Of a stretch of DNA of 43,932 nt, positions 25,556 to 33,877 are shown piece after piece (the first letter of the stretch is position 1; each line of letters opens with the position of its first letter). A model generated the notes under the pieces. The model made no database searches, was not told where the DNA came from, and saw only the letters and a program-made list of their open reading frames with translations. Source of the stretch: a marine actinobacterium MedAcidi-G1 (GTDB lineage Bacteria > Actinomycetota > Acidimicrobiia > Acidimicrobiales > MedAcidi-G1); the NCBI GenBank assembly GCA_000817085.1, contig JUEM01000013.1, positions 1 through 43,932 of the forward strand, given 5' to 3'. A program made the translations under genes and the position numbers.

Positions 25556-26470
25556 CTAGGCATTGCCCTGTTCTGTCTTTTCAGCCATTTCTTTCATCCG
25601 TCGCTCTAAATCTGCAAACAATGGGAGTTCTTCGACACCTATATCTGAATCTAATCTTTCGACAATCTCATCGAATGAAAAGGCTTCTCCGTCGTTAGCA
25701 GTCATTTCCCTTACTTCAGCAGGTTGGTTCCATACAGCTATTCGCTTTCCTGTGCATGTATATATTTGTGCTGTTATATCTTTGGCTGCGTCTGACAGTA
25801 AAAATGCCGCTAATGGTGCAATATCTTCTGGTGCTCCTGCTTCTATTTCAAAAGGAACGTTTTCTGACATTCGGGTCATTGCAGCGGGCGCTATACAGTT
25901 TGCATTCACCCCATATCTCTTTAGAGCAAAAGCTGCGCTTTTTGTAAGAGATATGACTCCGCCTTTTGCAGCTGAATAGTTTGGTTGTGCTGTTGAAGCA
26001 ACAAAAGCTCCTGAGGTGAAGCCAAGGATGCTTCCCCCTCCTTCTTGTTTACGCATTACGGCAGAGGCTGCTCTGTAAACATTGAAGTGACCTCTGAGAT
26101 GAACTCTCACGACATCATCGAATTCTTCATCCGTCATATTAAATAACATTCTTTCGCGCAGAATTCCTGCAGCGCATGCTACTCCGTCAATTCGTCCCCA
26201 TGCTTCGATCGCAGTTTCAACTATGCGTTGGCCTACTTCTGATTCTGAAACATCGCCAGCCACAGCAATTGCATTTCCGCCTAATTCCTTAATTTGGTTT
26301 ACGACTTCATCGGCTACAGCACTTGAAGGAGCAGAACCGTCTAGTTCTACCCCATAGTCAGCAACAACTACGTTTGCTCCTTCTTCAGCGCATAGAATCG
26401 CGACAGCACGTCCGATTCCATTTCCGGCTCCTGTTACTGCAATGTTTTTACCTGAAAGATGCCCAGCCAC
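25556..26470 (-). CDS. Short-chain dehydrogenase, Rv3548c-like
   Basis: A 304-residue SDR with TGAGNGIGRAVAILCAEEGANVVVADYGVELDGS (about 14-47), CAAGILRERMLFNMTDEEFDDVVRVHLRGHFNVYRA, and the active-site YSAAKGG. The distinctive V-x-LDGS insertion after the second strand resembles the mycobacterial Rv3548c group found in the steroid cluster and 3-hydroxyacyl-CoA dehydrogenases of the multifunctional-enzyme type 2 kind. A tail of about 50 residues ends in a charged helix. It is first in a two-gene minus-strand unit with the IpdF-like SDR. Confidence 0.83.
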   Translation of the reverse strand: MAGHLSGKNIAVTGAGNGIGRAVAILCAEEGANVVVADYGVELDGSAPSSAVADEVVNQIKELGGNAIAVAGDVSESEVGQRIVETAIEAWGRIDGVACAAGILRERMLFNMTDEEFDDVVRVHLRGHFNVYRAASAVMRKQEGGGSILGFTSGAFVASTAQPNYSAAKGGVISLTKSAAFALKRYGVNANCIAPAAMTRMSENVPFEIEAGAPEDIAPLAAFLLSDAAKDITAQIYTCTGKRIAVWNQPAEVREMTANDGEAFSFDEIVERLDSDIGVEELPLFADLERRMKEMAEKTEQGNA

Positions 26471-26550
26471 TTTTTCTCCTTAATATATTTTTTATCAAAA
26501 GTTATGCGGCGACACTATCGGAGGTCGCCCAATCGGCCTATCGTCGGAGA

Positions 26551-27459
26551 ATGCTATCAGATAAAAAAATCCTCATTACAGGTGCAACTGGCCAAATCGG
26601 CTTTCCGGTAGCTCGTTTCTTAGCGGAAAAAAATGAAGTTTGGGGAGTTGCCCGGTTTACTGATGAACAGAACAAACAACATCTAGAGAGACTAGGCGTA
26701 AGCACTTTTACTCTCGATTTAAATTCTAATGACTACGGAACCCTCCCAACCGATTTCGATCATGTAGTACATTTTGCAGTTTTTCAGGGTCCAGTAGCTG
26801 ATTACGATCTGGCAATTTCGAATAATGCTGAAGCAACAGGAATCTTGATGCAACATTGTCGCAGCGCTAAGTCCGTGCTGATAGCTTCAACCAACTCCGT
26901 TTACAAACCTAACGAAAACCCTTGGCATCTATACAGTGAAAGCGATCCTCTGGGTGATTCAATTGTTACCCACTCTCCTACCTATGGGATCTCTAAAATA
27001 AGCCAAGAAGCTGTTGCTAGGACCATGTCTAGAGTTCTTGACCTACCTACTACTATCGCTAGAATTAATGCAAGCTATGGCGATAATGGAGGCCTTCCAA
27101 AGTACCACTGTGCAGCAATAGCAGCTGATAAGCCGATAACGCTCAGAGACTCAGCCCCGTCCCCTTATAGCCCCATCCATGAGACAGATCTCGCTCAGCA
27201 GGTCTCGCATCTTCTTGACGCTGCTTCAACTCCCGCTACCATCGTGAACTGGTGTGGAGACGAAGTTGTAACTGCTGAAGACTGGTGCACTTTTTTCGGT
27301 TCTCTCTTAGGTAAAACCCCACAACTCCTATACGAAAATGTGCCTGGTAGTCAATCAGGAGGTGCAGCAGATCCAAGTTTCAGAAAATCTATCACCGGGC
27401 CATGTAAAATTTCTTGGATGGATGGAATGGCAACCTTTACAGAACATCATGTCAAATAA
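26551..27459 (+). CDS. NAD-dependent epimerase/dehydratase family protein
   Basis: A 302-residue extended SDR starting MLSDKKILITGATGQIGFPVARFL, with the NAD-binding TGATGQIG motif at 10-17, SSTN-like catalytic area ASTNSVYKP, and YGISK for the Tyr/Lys pair. The fold acts on nucleotide sugars or related alcohols and ketones; the substrate is not identifiable. Start at ATG 26551: further upstream in the frame lies the opposite-strand SDR. TATCGT lies exactly six bases before the ATG, as in leaderless transcripts. It is the first of four plus-strand genes up to 31074. Confidence 0.85.
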   Translation: MLSDKKILITGATGQIGFPVARFLAEKNEVWGVARFTDEQNKQHLERLGVSTFTLDLNSNDYGTLPTDFDHVVHFAVFQGPVADYDLAISNNAEATGILMQHCRSAKSVLIASTNSVYKPNENPWHLYSESDPLGDSIVTHSPTYGISKISQEAVARTMSRVLDLPTTIARINASYGDNGGLPKYHCAAIAADKPITLRDSAPSPYSPIHETDLAQQVSHLLDAASTPATIVNWCGDEVVTAEDWCTFFGSLLGKTPQLLYENVPGSQSGGAADPSFRKSITGPCKISWMDGMATFTEHHVK

Positions 27460-27531
27460 GTTTTACTGCTATAACAGTTAAAGGCTTTAAGTTTCTCAAG
27501 GGTTTTAATTCCGTGATTGGAAAGCAGTCTT

Positions 27532-27987
27532 ATGGACATTCAACATGTTGTTGACAAAATTGAGATAACAGATTTTTTTTCGCGCTATGCGCGTGCTGTG
27601 GATACTAGAGATTGGGATCTTTATAGAACCTTGTTTACAACAGATGCACACATCGATTACTCATCATCGGGTGGCTCAGTTGGCGATTTAGAGGAAACTG
27701 TTTCTTTTTTATCAAAAGCTTTAGACATGTTTGAAATGTCTCAACATCTCGTCACCAACATCGAAGTGTTAAAGAAAGAAGAAAACGAAGCTGATGTTCT
27801 TGCACTTTTCAATAATCCAATGCGTTTAAAAGGGGGAGAAATTTGGTTTGTAGGTGGAAAATATAGACATGAACTGATCCGATCAGACTCAGGTTGGAAA
27901 AGTAGAAAACTTGTCGAAGAAACTCTTTGGTTTGATAGATCTCCTTTCGGTGATCTAGCTAAAGACACCCCAGAAGAAAAGGAATGA
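27532..27987 (+). CDS. SnoaL-like/NTF2-fold protein
   Basis: A 151-residue protein of the SnoaL-like (NTF2 cone) group. MDIQHVVDKIEITDFFSRYARAVDTRDWDLYRTLFTTDAHIDYSSSG is the standard N-terminal helix, RDWD segment and first strand with His. MSQHLVTNIEV and ETLWFDR follow. Such proteins include isomerases, dehydratases and steroid-modifying enzymes as well as ligand-binding proteins, so function here is open. An in-frame TTG at 27517 is a less likely start. It precedes the Nudix gene by six bases. Confidence 0.82.
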   Translation: MDIQHVVDKIEITDFFSRYARAVDTRDWDLYRTLFTTDAHIDYSSSGGSVGDLEETVSFLSKALDMFEMSQHLVTNIEVLKKEENEADVLALFNNPMRLKGGEIWFVGGKYRHELIRSDSGWKSRKLVEETLWFDRSPFGDLAKDTPEEKE

Positions 27988-27993
27988 TTTTCA

Positions 27994-28734
27994 TTGATAA
28001 ATAATCGTGATGAAAGTCGTTACAAAAAATGGGAATCAGAGCACGAGGAGCGAGGAACGAGTGATCTGATACCCGCTGCAACTGTCGTAATAATGAGAGA
28101 TTCAAAATCCGGTATTGAACTTTTAATGCTTCGAAAGAATTCCAAAGTTGCTTTTGGAGGTATGTGGGTTTTCCCTGGAGGTAAAATTGATGAAAATGAC
28201 AAGGTTATTGATTCTGATGGATCTCTTGATGAATTGGCAACGGCAACGAATGCTGCTGCAAGAGAAACTTTCGAAGAGGCGGCAATTTCTGTTTCTCAAG
28301 AAAACTTGTTTTGGTTTTCGCACTGGGTTCCACCAGCTATAACTCCTAAAAGATTTTCTACATACTTTTTTGCAACGAAATTAGTGGACGGTGATGAAGT
28401 CACTATTGATGATTCTGAAATCATTGAACACAATTGGTTCCGCCCTCATGAAGCCATCAGTTTGCGTGACGCCGGTGAGATAGAACTAGCTCCACCCACG
28501 TGGGTGACCTTAAATCGTCTTATTTCTTTTGCAAATGTTGAAGATGCTCTAAATGACCTTGATGATAAGGATCCAATGTTCTATGAAACGCACATAGCTC
28601 AATCAACGAAAGGGCCAGTAGCAATGTGGTTTGGGGATGCAGGCTATGAAAAAACCGATCCCGACATGTCCGGAAAACGCCATAGGCTGACGATGACTAC
28701 AGATGGTTACTACTTTGAACAATCAAATAGCTAG
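27994..28734 (+). CDS. Nudix hydrolase with an insertion in the Nudix box
   Basis: A 246-residue Nudix protein. The first half of the box is at FPGGKIDENDK (60-70) and the second at AAARETFEEAAI (87-98). Canonical G-x5-E-x7-REUxEE spacing is interrupted by about 18 residues (roughly 68-86). Human NUDT19 and relatives that cleave CoA esters also carry an insertion in the box, so a CoA or acyl-CoA diphosphatase role is a reasonable guess. The start is TTG at 27994, and the previous gene ends six bases before. Confidence 0.85.
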   Translation: MINNRDESRYKKWESEHEERGTSDLIPAATVVIMRDSKSGIELLMLRKNSKVAFGGMWVFPGGKIDENDKVIDSDGSLDELATATNAAARETFEEAAISVSQENLFWFSHWVPPAITPKRFSTYFFATKLVDGDEVTIDDSEIIEHNWFRPHEAISLRDAGEIELAPPTWVTLNRLISFANVEDALNDLDDKDPMFYETHIAQSTKGPVAMWFGDAGYEKTDPDMSGKRHRLTMTTDGYYFEQSNS

Positions 28735-28755
28735 CCTCTCACCTAATATTTATAT

Positions 28756-31074
28756 ATGAGTGCTAATAACTATCTAGAGACCCCAAAAGGCCTAACAGAG
28801 ACCGAAGTTGCCGAACGGATAGAAAAGGGTCAGGTAAACAATGTTCCTGATGCTCCTGTTCGTACTACTAAGCAAATCTTGAGAGCAAATGTTTTAACTC
28901 CGGTCAATGGGATTATGGGGACCCTGCTCATTCTCATATTGGTAGCGGGTTTCCCGGGAGACGCTTTATTTGCAGGAGTAATTTTTTCTAACAGTATCAT
29001 TGGAATTTTTCAGGAATTAAAAGCTCGAAAGACTCTGACGGAGTTAGCCGTTTTATCAGCTCCTAAAGCGCGCGTAATTCGTGAAGGAATTACTAAGGAA
29101 ATTAATATTTCTGAAGTCGTACTTGATGATCTAATTGAGATTCAACCAGGTGACCAAATAGTTGTGGATGGTCAATTAACACATTCTGCTGGTTTAGAAG
29201 TCGATGAGTCTCTGCTAACTGGCGAATCTGAACCGGTCGAAAAAAACATATCAGACGAAGTTTTATCTGGAAGTTTTGTGTCAGCTGGTTTCGCCCATTA
29301 TAGGGCTACACGTATAGGCGTTGATTCGTATGCAGTTGCTTTGGCTGAAGAAGCACGGCGTTTCAGACTCGTCGATAGCGACTTACGTTCCGGGGTGGAC
29401 ACAATACTGCGTTGGTTAATTATAATTATTCCTCCTTCTGTAGGACTCTTACTTCTTAGACTTTTAGCCACTGAAGATCTGTGGGAAGAGGCTTTACGTG
29501 GAACTGTGGCGTCAGCGGTTGCAATGGTCCCCGACGGACTTGTTCTACTTACAAGTCTTTCCTTTATAACTGGTGTGGTCGCTTTGGCTAGGCATCGAGC
29601 GTTGTGCAAAGAGCTTGCCTCGGTTGAAATGCTGGCTCGTGTCGATGTTTTATGTCTAGACAAGACAGGAACTATAACAACAGGAAAAATTTCCTATACA
29701 GGGTTTGAAACTCTCGATGGAACCGACCCCTCTGATGCACTTGGAGCGATGGTGGCCGCCGACCCTTCACCTAACGCAACACTTGCTGCTCTAGGTGAAC
29801 ACTTTCGCGACCCTGAATGGCAATTGATTGACTCAATAGCATTTTCCTCAATGCGCAAATGGGCTATGTGTGACTTCGGCGAGAATGGATTATTTTATTT
29901 GGGGGCACCTGAAATCCTTCTCAGAGAAGATGATCAAACAAATCGTGACCGCGTGGAAACTCTTGCGAATGAAGGGAAGCGAATTTTAGTTCTTACTCGA
30001 TCAGAAAGTCCCACTAGCAAAACAGATGAACTGCCAACGAGTCGTACCCAAGTTTGCCTAATCTTTCTTGAGGATACTTTACGAGAAGATGCGCATGAGA
30101 TCTTCAGCTACCTTCAGGGTCAAGGCATTCAATTAAAAGTTATTTCTGGTGATCACCCTGCGACAGTTGCTGCTGTAGCTAAAAAAGCTGGTATCTCAAC
30201 TAATGCCGAAGTTTTAGACGCCAGAGAATTATCAGAAAATCAAAACATAGATGAAATAATTGAAAATACATCGATTTTTGGACGTGTCACACCTCACCAG
30301 AAAAGAGCAATGGTCTCGTCACTTCAAAGTAAGGGTCACACCGTTGCCATGACCGGAGATGGTGTCAACGATGTTCTTGCTCTGAAGGATTCTGATATGG
30401 GTATAGCGATGGGGTCAGGAAGTTCGGCTAGTAGGGCTGTCGCTCAGTTGGTTTTGCTTGATAATCAGTTCAAAATATTACCGCGCGTCCTTAAAGAAGG
30501 ACGAAGGGTGATCAATAACATAGAGAGGGTTTCTAATCTTTTCATAACAAAAGCAACTTACGCCGTTTTATTAACAGCGCTCGTAGGAATACTAGGTGTC
30601 CCTTTCCCTTTTCGACCAAAGCAATTAACGCTTATAGGGACTTTTTCTATAGGTCTCCCTGGTTTCTTCTTAGCTTTAGCTCCTGACAGCTCACTGGTTA
30701 AACCAGGTTTTCTAAAAAGGGTTCTTCGTTATTCAATCCCTGCTGGAATTTCCGCTGCAATCGCAACTTTTGCCTGTTACGAGACTGTTAGACGTTCGGA
30801 TGTTTTGTTGATCGAAGCCAGAACTGCTGCAACAGCGACTCTTCTATGCCTTGGTCTCGGAATTCTTATAGTTGTAAGTAGACCTATAAAACCGTGGAAA
30901 TTATTTTTAGCAGCTTTTATGGGCTTGTCTTACGTATCTGTTCTTTTGAGTGAGTTTGGCCGTGACTACTTTGAGTTAGTTCATCTATCGGGTGGCGCAT
31001 GGTTAACTACAGGAATTTGTGTTGCTATTGGAATCTTGCCAATATTTCTGTCAGCTCGCCTCAATAAAGACTAA
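28756..31074 (+). CDS. P-type cation-transporting ATPase, CtpE-like
   Basis: A 772-residue P-type ATPase. TGES of the actuator domain is at 155-158, VPDGL of membrane helix 4 at 258-262, the phosphorylated Asp D302 in DKTGT, and the hinge GDGVND at 534-539, followed by SDMGIAMGSGSSASRAVAQLVLLDN. About ten membrane segments are predicted. Overall similarity and the VPDGL motif point to CtpE of mycobacteria, linked to calcium uptake; the ion is not proven. No N-terminal metal-binding domain is present. TAATAT lies six bases before the ATG, consistent with a leaderless transcript. It converges with whiB after ten bases. Confidence 0.9.
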   Translation: MSANNYLETPKGLTETEVAERIEKGQVNNVPDAPVRTTKQILRANVLTPVNGIMGTLLILILVAGFPGDALFAGVIFSNSIIGIFQELKARKTLTELAVLSAPKARVIREGITKEINISEVVLDDLIEIQPGDQIVVDGQLTHSAGLEVDESLLTGESEPVEKNISDEVLSGSFVSAGFAHYRATRIGVDSYAVALAEEARRFRLVDSDLRSGVDTILRWLIIIIPPSVGLLLLRLLATEDLWEEALRGTVASAVAMVPDGLVLLTSLSFITGVVALARHRALCKELASVEMLARVDVLCLDKTGTITTGKISYTGFETLDGTDPSDALGAMVAADPSPNATLAALGEHFRDPEWQLIDSIAFSSMRKWAMCDFGENGLFYLGAPEILLREDDQTNRDRVETLANEGKRILVLTRSESPTSKTDELPTSRTQVCLIFLEDTLREDAHEIFSYLQGQGIQLKVISGDHPATVAAVAKKAGISTNAEVLDARELSENQNIDEIIENTSIFGRVTPHQKRAMVSSLQSKGHTVAMTGDGVNDVLALKDSDMGIAMGSGSSASRAVAQLVLLDNQFKILPRVLKEGRRVINNIERVSNLFITKATYAVLLTALVGILGVPFPFRPKQLTLIGTFSIGLPGFFLALAPDSSLVKPGFLKRVLRYSIPAGISAAIATFACYETVRRSDVLLIEARTAATATLLCLGLGILIVVSRPIKPWKLFLAAFMGLSYVSVLLSEFGRDYFELVHLSGGAWLTTGICVAIGILPIFLSARLNKD

Positions 31075-31084
31075 CTTTGTTTGT

Positions 31085-31435
31085 TTAACGTCCCGCTGCC
31101 GTGGCTGCAGCTAAAGCAGCAGCGGCTCTGTCAGCAGCTACCTGCCTGCGCCCTATTATCGGTGTGGTTGGTGCAAATCCTGCAGTGGCTCTCTCTGCTT
31201 CTGATTCACCACCCCAAAAACCCAGCTCTCTGTTGTCACGAGCATATTGTTTACAATCGACTTGTACTTCACAATCGGCACATATCTCCTTAGCTTTTGC
31301 TTCACGCCTAACTCTTGCTTCAGGTCTTTCGGCAAATGGTGCAAAGAACAAACTGCTCTCACCTTGGCACAAGGCATCTTTCATCCAAATTAGAACTCTT
31401 GAATCAATAAAAAAGTTCGTTGCTATATCAGTCAT
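31085..31435 (-). CDS. WhiB-family iron-sulfur transcriptional regulator
   Basis: A 116-residue WhiB-like protein, a family almost confined to Actinomycetota. The four Fe-S ligands are C23, C52, C55 and C61 (ALC...ICADCEVQVDC), followed by the family's GFWGG turn (72-76) and SEAER. An Ala-rich tail closes the protein. The WhiB subtype cannot be assigned with confidence. The ATG at 31435 has GGAGGAGGG about 9-12 bases upstream, one of the strongest ribosome-binding sites here; M18 is an alternative. Such proteins sense oxygen, NO or redox state and bind RNA polymerase sigma factor. Confidence 0.93.
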   Translation of the reverse strand: MTDIATNFFIDSRVLIWMKDALCQGESSLFFAPFAERPEARVRREAKAKEICADCEVQVDCKQYARDNRELGFWGGESEAERATAGFAPTTPIIGRRQVAADRAAAALAAATAAGR

Positions 31436-31463
31436 GCAGACCGGCCCTCCTCCGTTCTACTCT

Positions 31464-31480
31464 TCGGAGTTTTACTCCGA
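31464..31480 (-). promoter_or_regulatory. Inverted repeat in the whiB upstream region
   Basis: TCGGAG and CTCCGA form a six-base inverted repeat with a five-base spacer, about 30-45 bases upstream of the whiB ATG and just before its ribosome-binding site. It could be an operator or a 5'-UTR hairpin. No U-run follows, so it is not a terminator. Confidence 0.4.
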
Positions 31481-31592
31481 GCGCGCGACCTTAGGTAATA
31501 CAAACTGTTTTGAACAGAGATTTTTAATAATAATTAAAGAACGACCTATCTGTAAAAAAGATTACTTCTTCATTAATAACTACCATTTCCTG

Positions 31593-31616
31593 CTTTCACC
31601 TGACATCAGGTGAAAG
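31593..31616 (+). promoter_or_regulatory. 24-bp perfect palindrome upstream of the MaoC-like gene
   Basis: CTTTCACCTGA and TCAGGTGAAAG are perfect 11-base arms around a CA spacer. The palindrome ends 18 bases before the ATG at 31635, where a promoter or operator would lie. No T-run follows on either strand. A dimeric repressor (for example TetR-like) site is the simplest reading. Confidence 0.6.
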
Positions 31617-31634
31617 TCGTGTCATAGTCTGTAG

Positions 31635-32645
31635 ATGAATAGTGAAGCACCCAACAGTGAGAAAGTTTCCGGGACTTACTTTGATGATTTGAAGGTGGGG
31701 CTGATTCTTCCTCCTTCTCCTGATCTAACTATTACATCGGGGGAAATCGCTATGTATCAGTCAATTTGTGGAGACCCTCTATCTACCTCTCTCAGTCTTC
31801 CACTAGCCAAGAAAGTAACCGGGGTGTCAAAACGTGTTGTAAACCCTGGGTTGATAATGCATTTTTCAATTGGACAAAGCACGGTTGCTACAAGACGGGT
31901 AATAGCAAATCTTTTCTATCGCGGAGTTTATTTCAAAAGACCCGTCTTCGAAGGGGAGACTCTCCATACCGAAGTGGTAATTAAAGGTTTAAAAGATTTA
32001 AGTCTAAGGAAAGACCGCCCGCCAAGGGGACTTGCACTGCTTGGTATAACAACCACTTGTGTAGATGATGGTTCGGTCGTGGTTGATTACGAACGGTGTG
32101 CGATGCTCAAGTCGCGCGATCCTAACAACCTCCCCGGACACAGCGATGATCTCGGCTCAGTAGAAACGGAAATTGTTTTGGATAACTGGGAGTCTTCAGT
32201 TCCCGATTCTTGGGATGTCTCATTTATGAGTGTAGAAAATCAAGAAAATTGGTTAATTGGAGAGAAGAAAACAGATGAACTTTGCGACACCGTGAGTAGC
32301 GCTATGGAACTCGTCCGTCTAACCCAAAACCAGGCCCCTGTTCATCGTGACGCGAGCACGTCACCAAGCGCCGAAAGACTTGTATATGGGGGACATACTA
32401 TAGGCCTCGCTCAAGCGTCTCTGAACCGACTCATGCCAGGAAATGCAACTATTTTAGGTTGGCAATCCTGCGACCACTTAGGGCCCGTACACGAGGGGGA
32501 TGTTTTGTCTTTTCAACACACTCTCCTAGACCAGAAAACATTAACTAATGGAAAAATTAGTGCAATAAAAACAGAGGTCTCCTCTATTAAAGGTTCTGAA
32601 ATATCAAATGTTCTCGATTGGAGACTCGTAATTTTTGGAGCTTAG
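31635..32645 (+). CDS. MaoC-like double-hotdog dehydratase/hydratase
   Basis: A 336-residue protein with two hotdog domains in tandem. The N-terminal half has YFDDLKVG, LYTSGE-like TITSGEIAMYQSICGD and VVNPGLIMHFSIGQST, with the usual small-residue helix. The C-terminal half has the hydratase-like VHRDASTSPSAERLVYGGHTIGLAQASLNRLM, GWQSCDHLGPVHEGD. It resembles mesaconyl-CoA/enoyl-CoA hydratase-type MaoC proteins acting on CoA thioesters. The exact substrate is open. It is convergent with the CoA-transferase gene. A 24-bp palindrome and CATAGT six bases upstream mark its promoter region. Confidence 0.82.
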   Translation: MNSEAPNSEKVSGTYFDDLKVGLILPPSPDLTITSGEIAMYQSICGDPLSTSLSLPLAKKVTGVSKRVVNPGLIMHFSIGQSTVATRRVIANLFYRGVYFKRPVFEGETLHTEVVIKGLKDLSLRKDRPPRGLALLGITTTCVDDGSVVVDYERCAMLKSRDPNNLPGHSDDLGSVETEIVLDNWESSVPDSWDVSFMSVENQENWLIGEKKTDELCDTVSSAMELVRLTQNQAPVHRDASTSPSAERLVYGGHTIGLAQASLNRLMPGNATILGWQSCDHLGPVHEGDVLSFQHTLLDQKTLTNGKISAIKTEVSSIKGSEISNVLDWRLVIFGA

Positions 32646-32653
32646 GTAATCAT

Positions 32654-33865
32654 TCAAGAAACTGCGAAAATGAGACCGTTATCGGCTAAATTTCCTATTT
32701 CTACTGAACTAAGTTTGAGATTGTCGGCTAGAACTTGCTCAGTGTGCTCTCCTAACAACGGCGCTTTGAGAGCATTTCGATCGTCTCCTTGTGGACCTCC
32801 GAAAGATAAAGGCGACCCAGGAACTAGGTGTCTTCCTACTCCAGGTTGATCAATTTCAGAAAACATCGGATTCTCCGTTGAACACCTAGGGTCTTCATCA
32901 AGCATCTGTCTAAAAGTCCTGTACGGACCCCAACACACCCCGCATCTATCAAGTCGTTCAGAAATTTCTTTTAAGGTTAAGTTTTGGAACCATGGATTAA
33001 ACAAGTCCGCAAGTTCTTTTCTCGCCTCAAAACGAGCACCTTCGTCTGTGAAATCAAGACCGAGTCTTCGAGATAGTGAAGCTACCTCTTCCTGAGTCTG
33101 GGTTGCTTCTAAAAGACCGTCCCATTGTCTTTGCGTAATAGCCACAACCATTACATGGCGGCCATCATGACTCAGAAAATCTCTTCCGAAAGCTCCATAA
33201 AGCTCATTGCCAAGTTTTTTTCTTTCCACCCCACCTAACTCAACTTCGGCAAGGTCTCCTCTCCATGCAACCGCAGCTAGCGCAACATCTGATAAAGCAA
33301 GGCTTACTAACTGCCCTTTTCCAGTTTGTGTTCTATACCGATCGGCCGCAACCATACCTAATGCCGCAGTTTGACCGCAGATAAGGTCCCAAGCGGGCAG
33401 CGAGTGATTGACAGGCCGAGGGTCGTCCGTATGACCAGTTACCGACGGAATTCCAACTGCACAGTTAATCGTGTAATCCACCGCTGTTGTTCCATCATGG
33501 CTTCCCATAATCGACACCATTACTAAGTCAGATCTTTTTTCTGAAAGTTTTTCGTAGCTAAGCCAGCCTTTTAAAGGAAAATTAGTTAAAAAATTTCCTG
33601 AAGTAGCTATAAGTTCGGATAACAAAATCTGTATCTCAGGAGCTCTTAAATCTGCTACAACTGATTTCTTTCCGCGGTTTAAACCATTCCAGTAAAGACT
33701 TACTCCATTTTCAGTAAGAGGCCAACGCCTATAATCGATTCCACCGCCGAGTTGATCAAATCTGATCACCTCAGCACCCATCTGAGCTAACGTCATCCCT
33801 CCAGAGGGGGCGGCGACAAAAGCTGACCCCTCAACCACAGAAAGTCCTTCTAGTGGAAGAATCAA
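32654..33865 (-). CDS. CaiB/BaiF family III CoA-transferase
   Basis: A 403-residue family III CoA-transferase starting with TTG: MILPLEGLSVVEGSAFVAAPSGGMTLAQMGAEVIRFD. The covalent catalytic aspartate is D160 in LPAWDLICGQTAALG. GRDFLSHDGRHVMVVAITQRQWDGL and the C-terminal PGSPLSFGG are also typical. It moves CoA between acids, or may be a racemase-like member; which acid is not visible. The start lies 12 bases after the peroxiredoxin stop, so both are probably on one transcript. Confidence 0.88.
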   Translation of the reverse strand: MILPLEGLSVVEGSAFVAAPSGGMTLAQMGAEVIRFDQLGGGIDYRRWPLTENGVSLYWNGLNRGKKSVVADLRAPEIQILLSELIATSGNFLTNFPLKGWLSYEKLSEKRSDLVMVSIMGSHDGTTAVDYTINCAVGIPSVTGHTDDPRPVNHSLPAWDLICGQTAALGMVAADRYRTQTGKGQLVSLALSDVALAAVAWRGDLAEVELGGVERKKLGNELYGAFGRDFLSHDGRHVMVVAITQRQWDGLLEATQTQEEVASLSRRLGLDFTDEGARFEARKELADLFNPWFQNLTLKEISERLDRCGVCWGPYRTFRQMLDEDPRCSTENPMFSEIDQPGVGRHLVPGSPLSFGGPQGDDRNALKAPLLGEHTEQVLADNLKLSSVEIGNLADNGLIFAVS

Positions 33866-33877
33866 ATCAGTCTGCTC

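Noticed and set aside
31464-31480. Terminator upstream of whiB
   Set aside because: The inverted repeat is not followed by a U-run on either strand, so it was listed only as a possible regulatory repeat.
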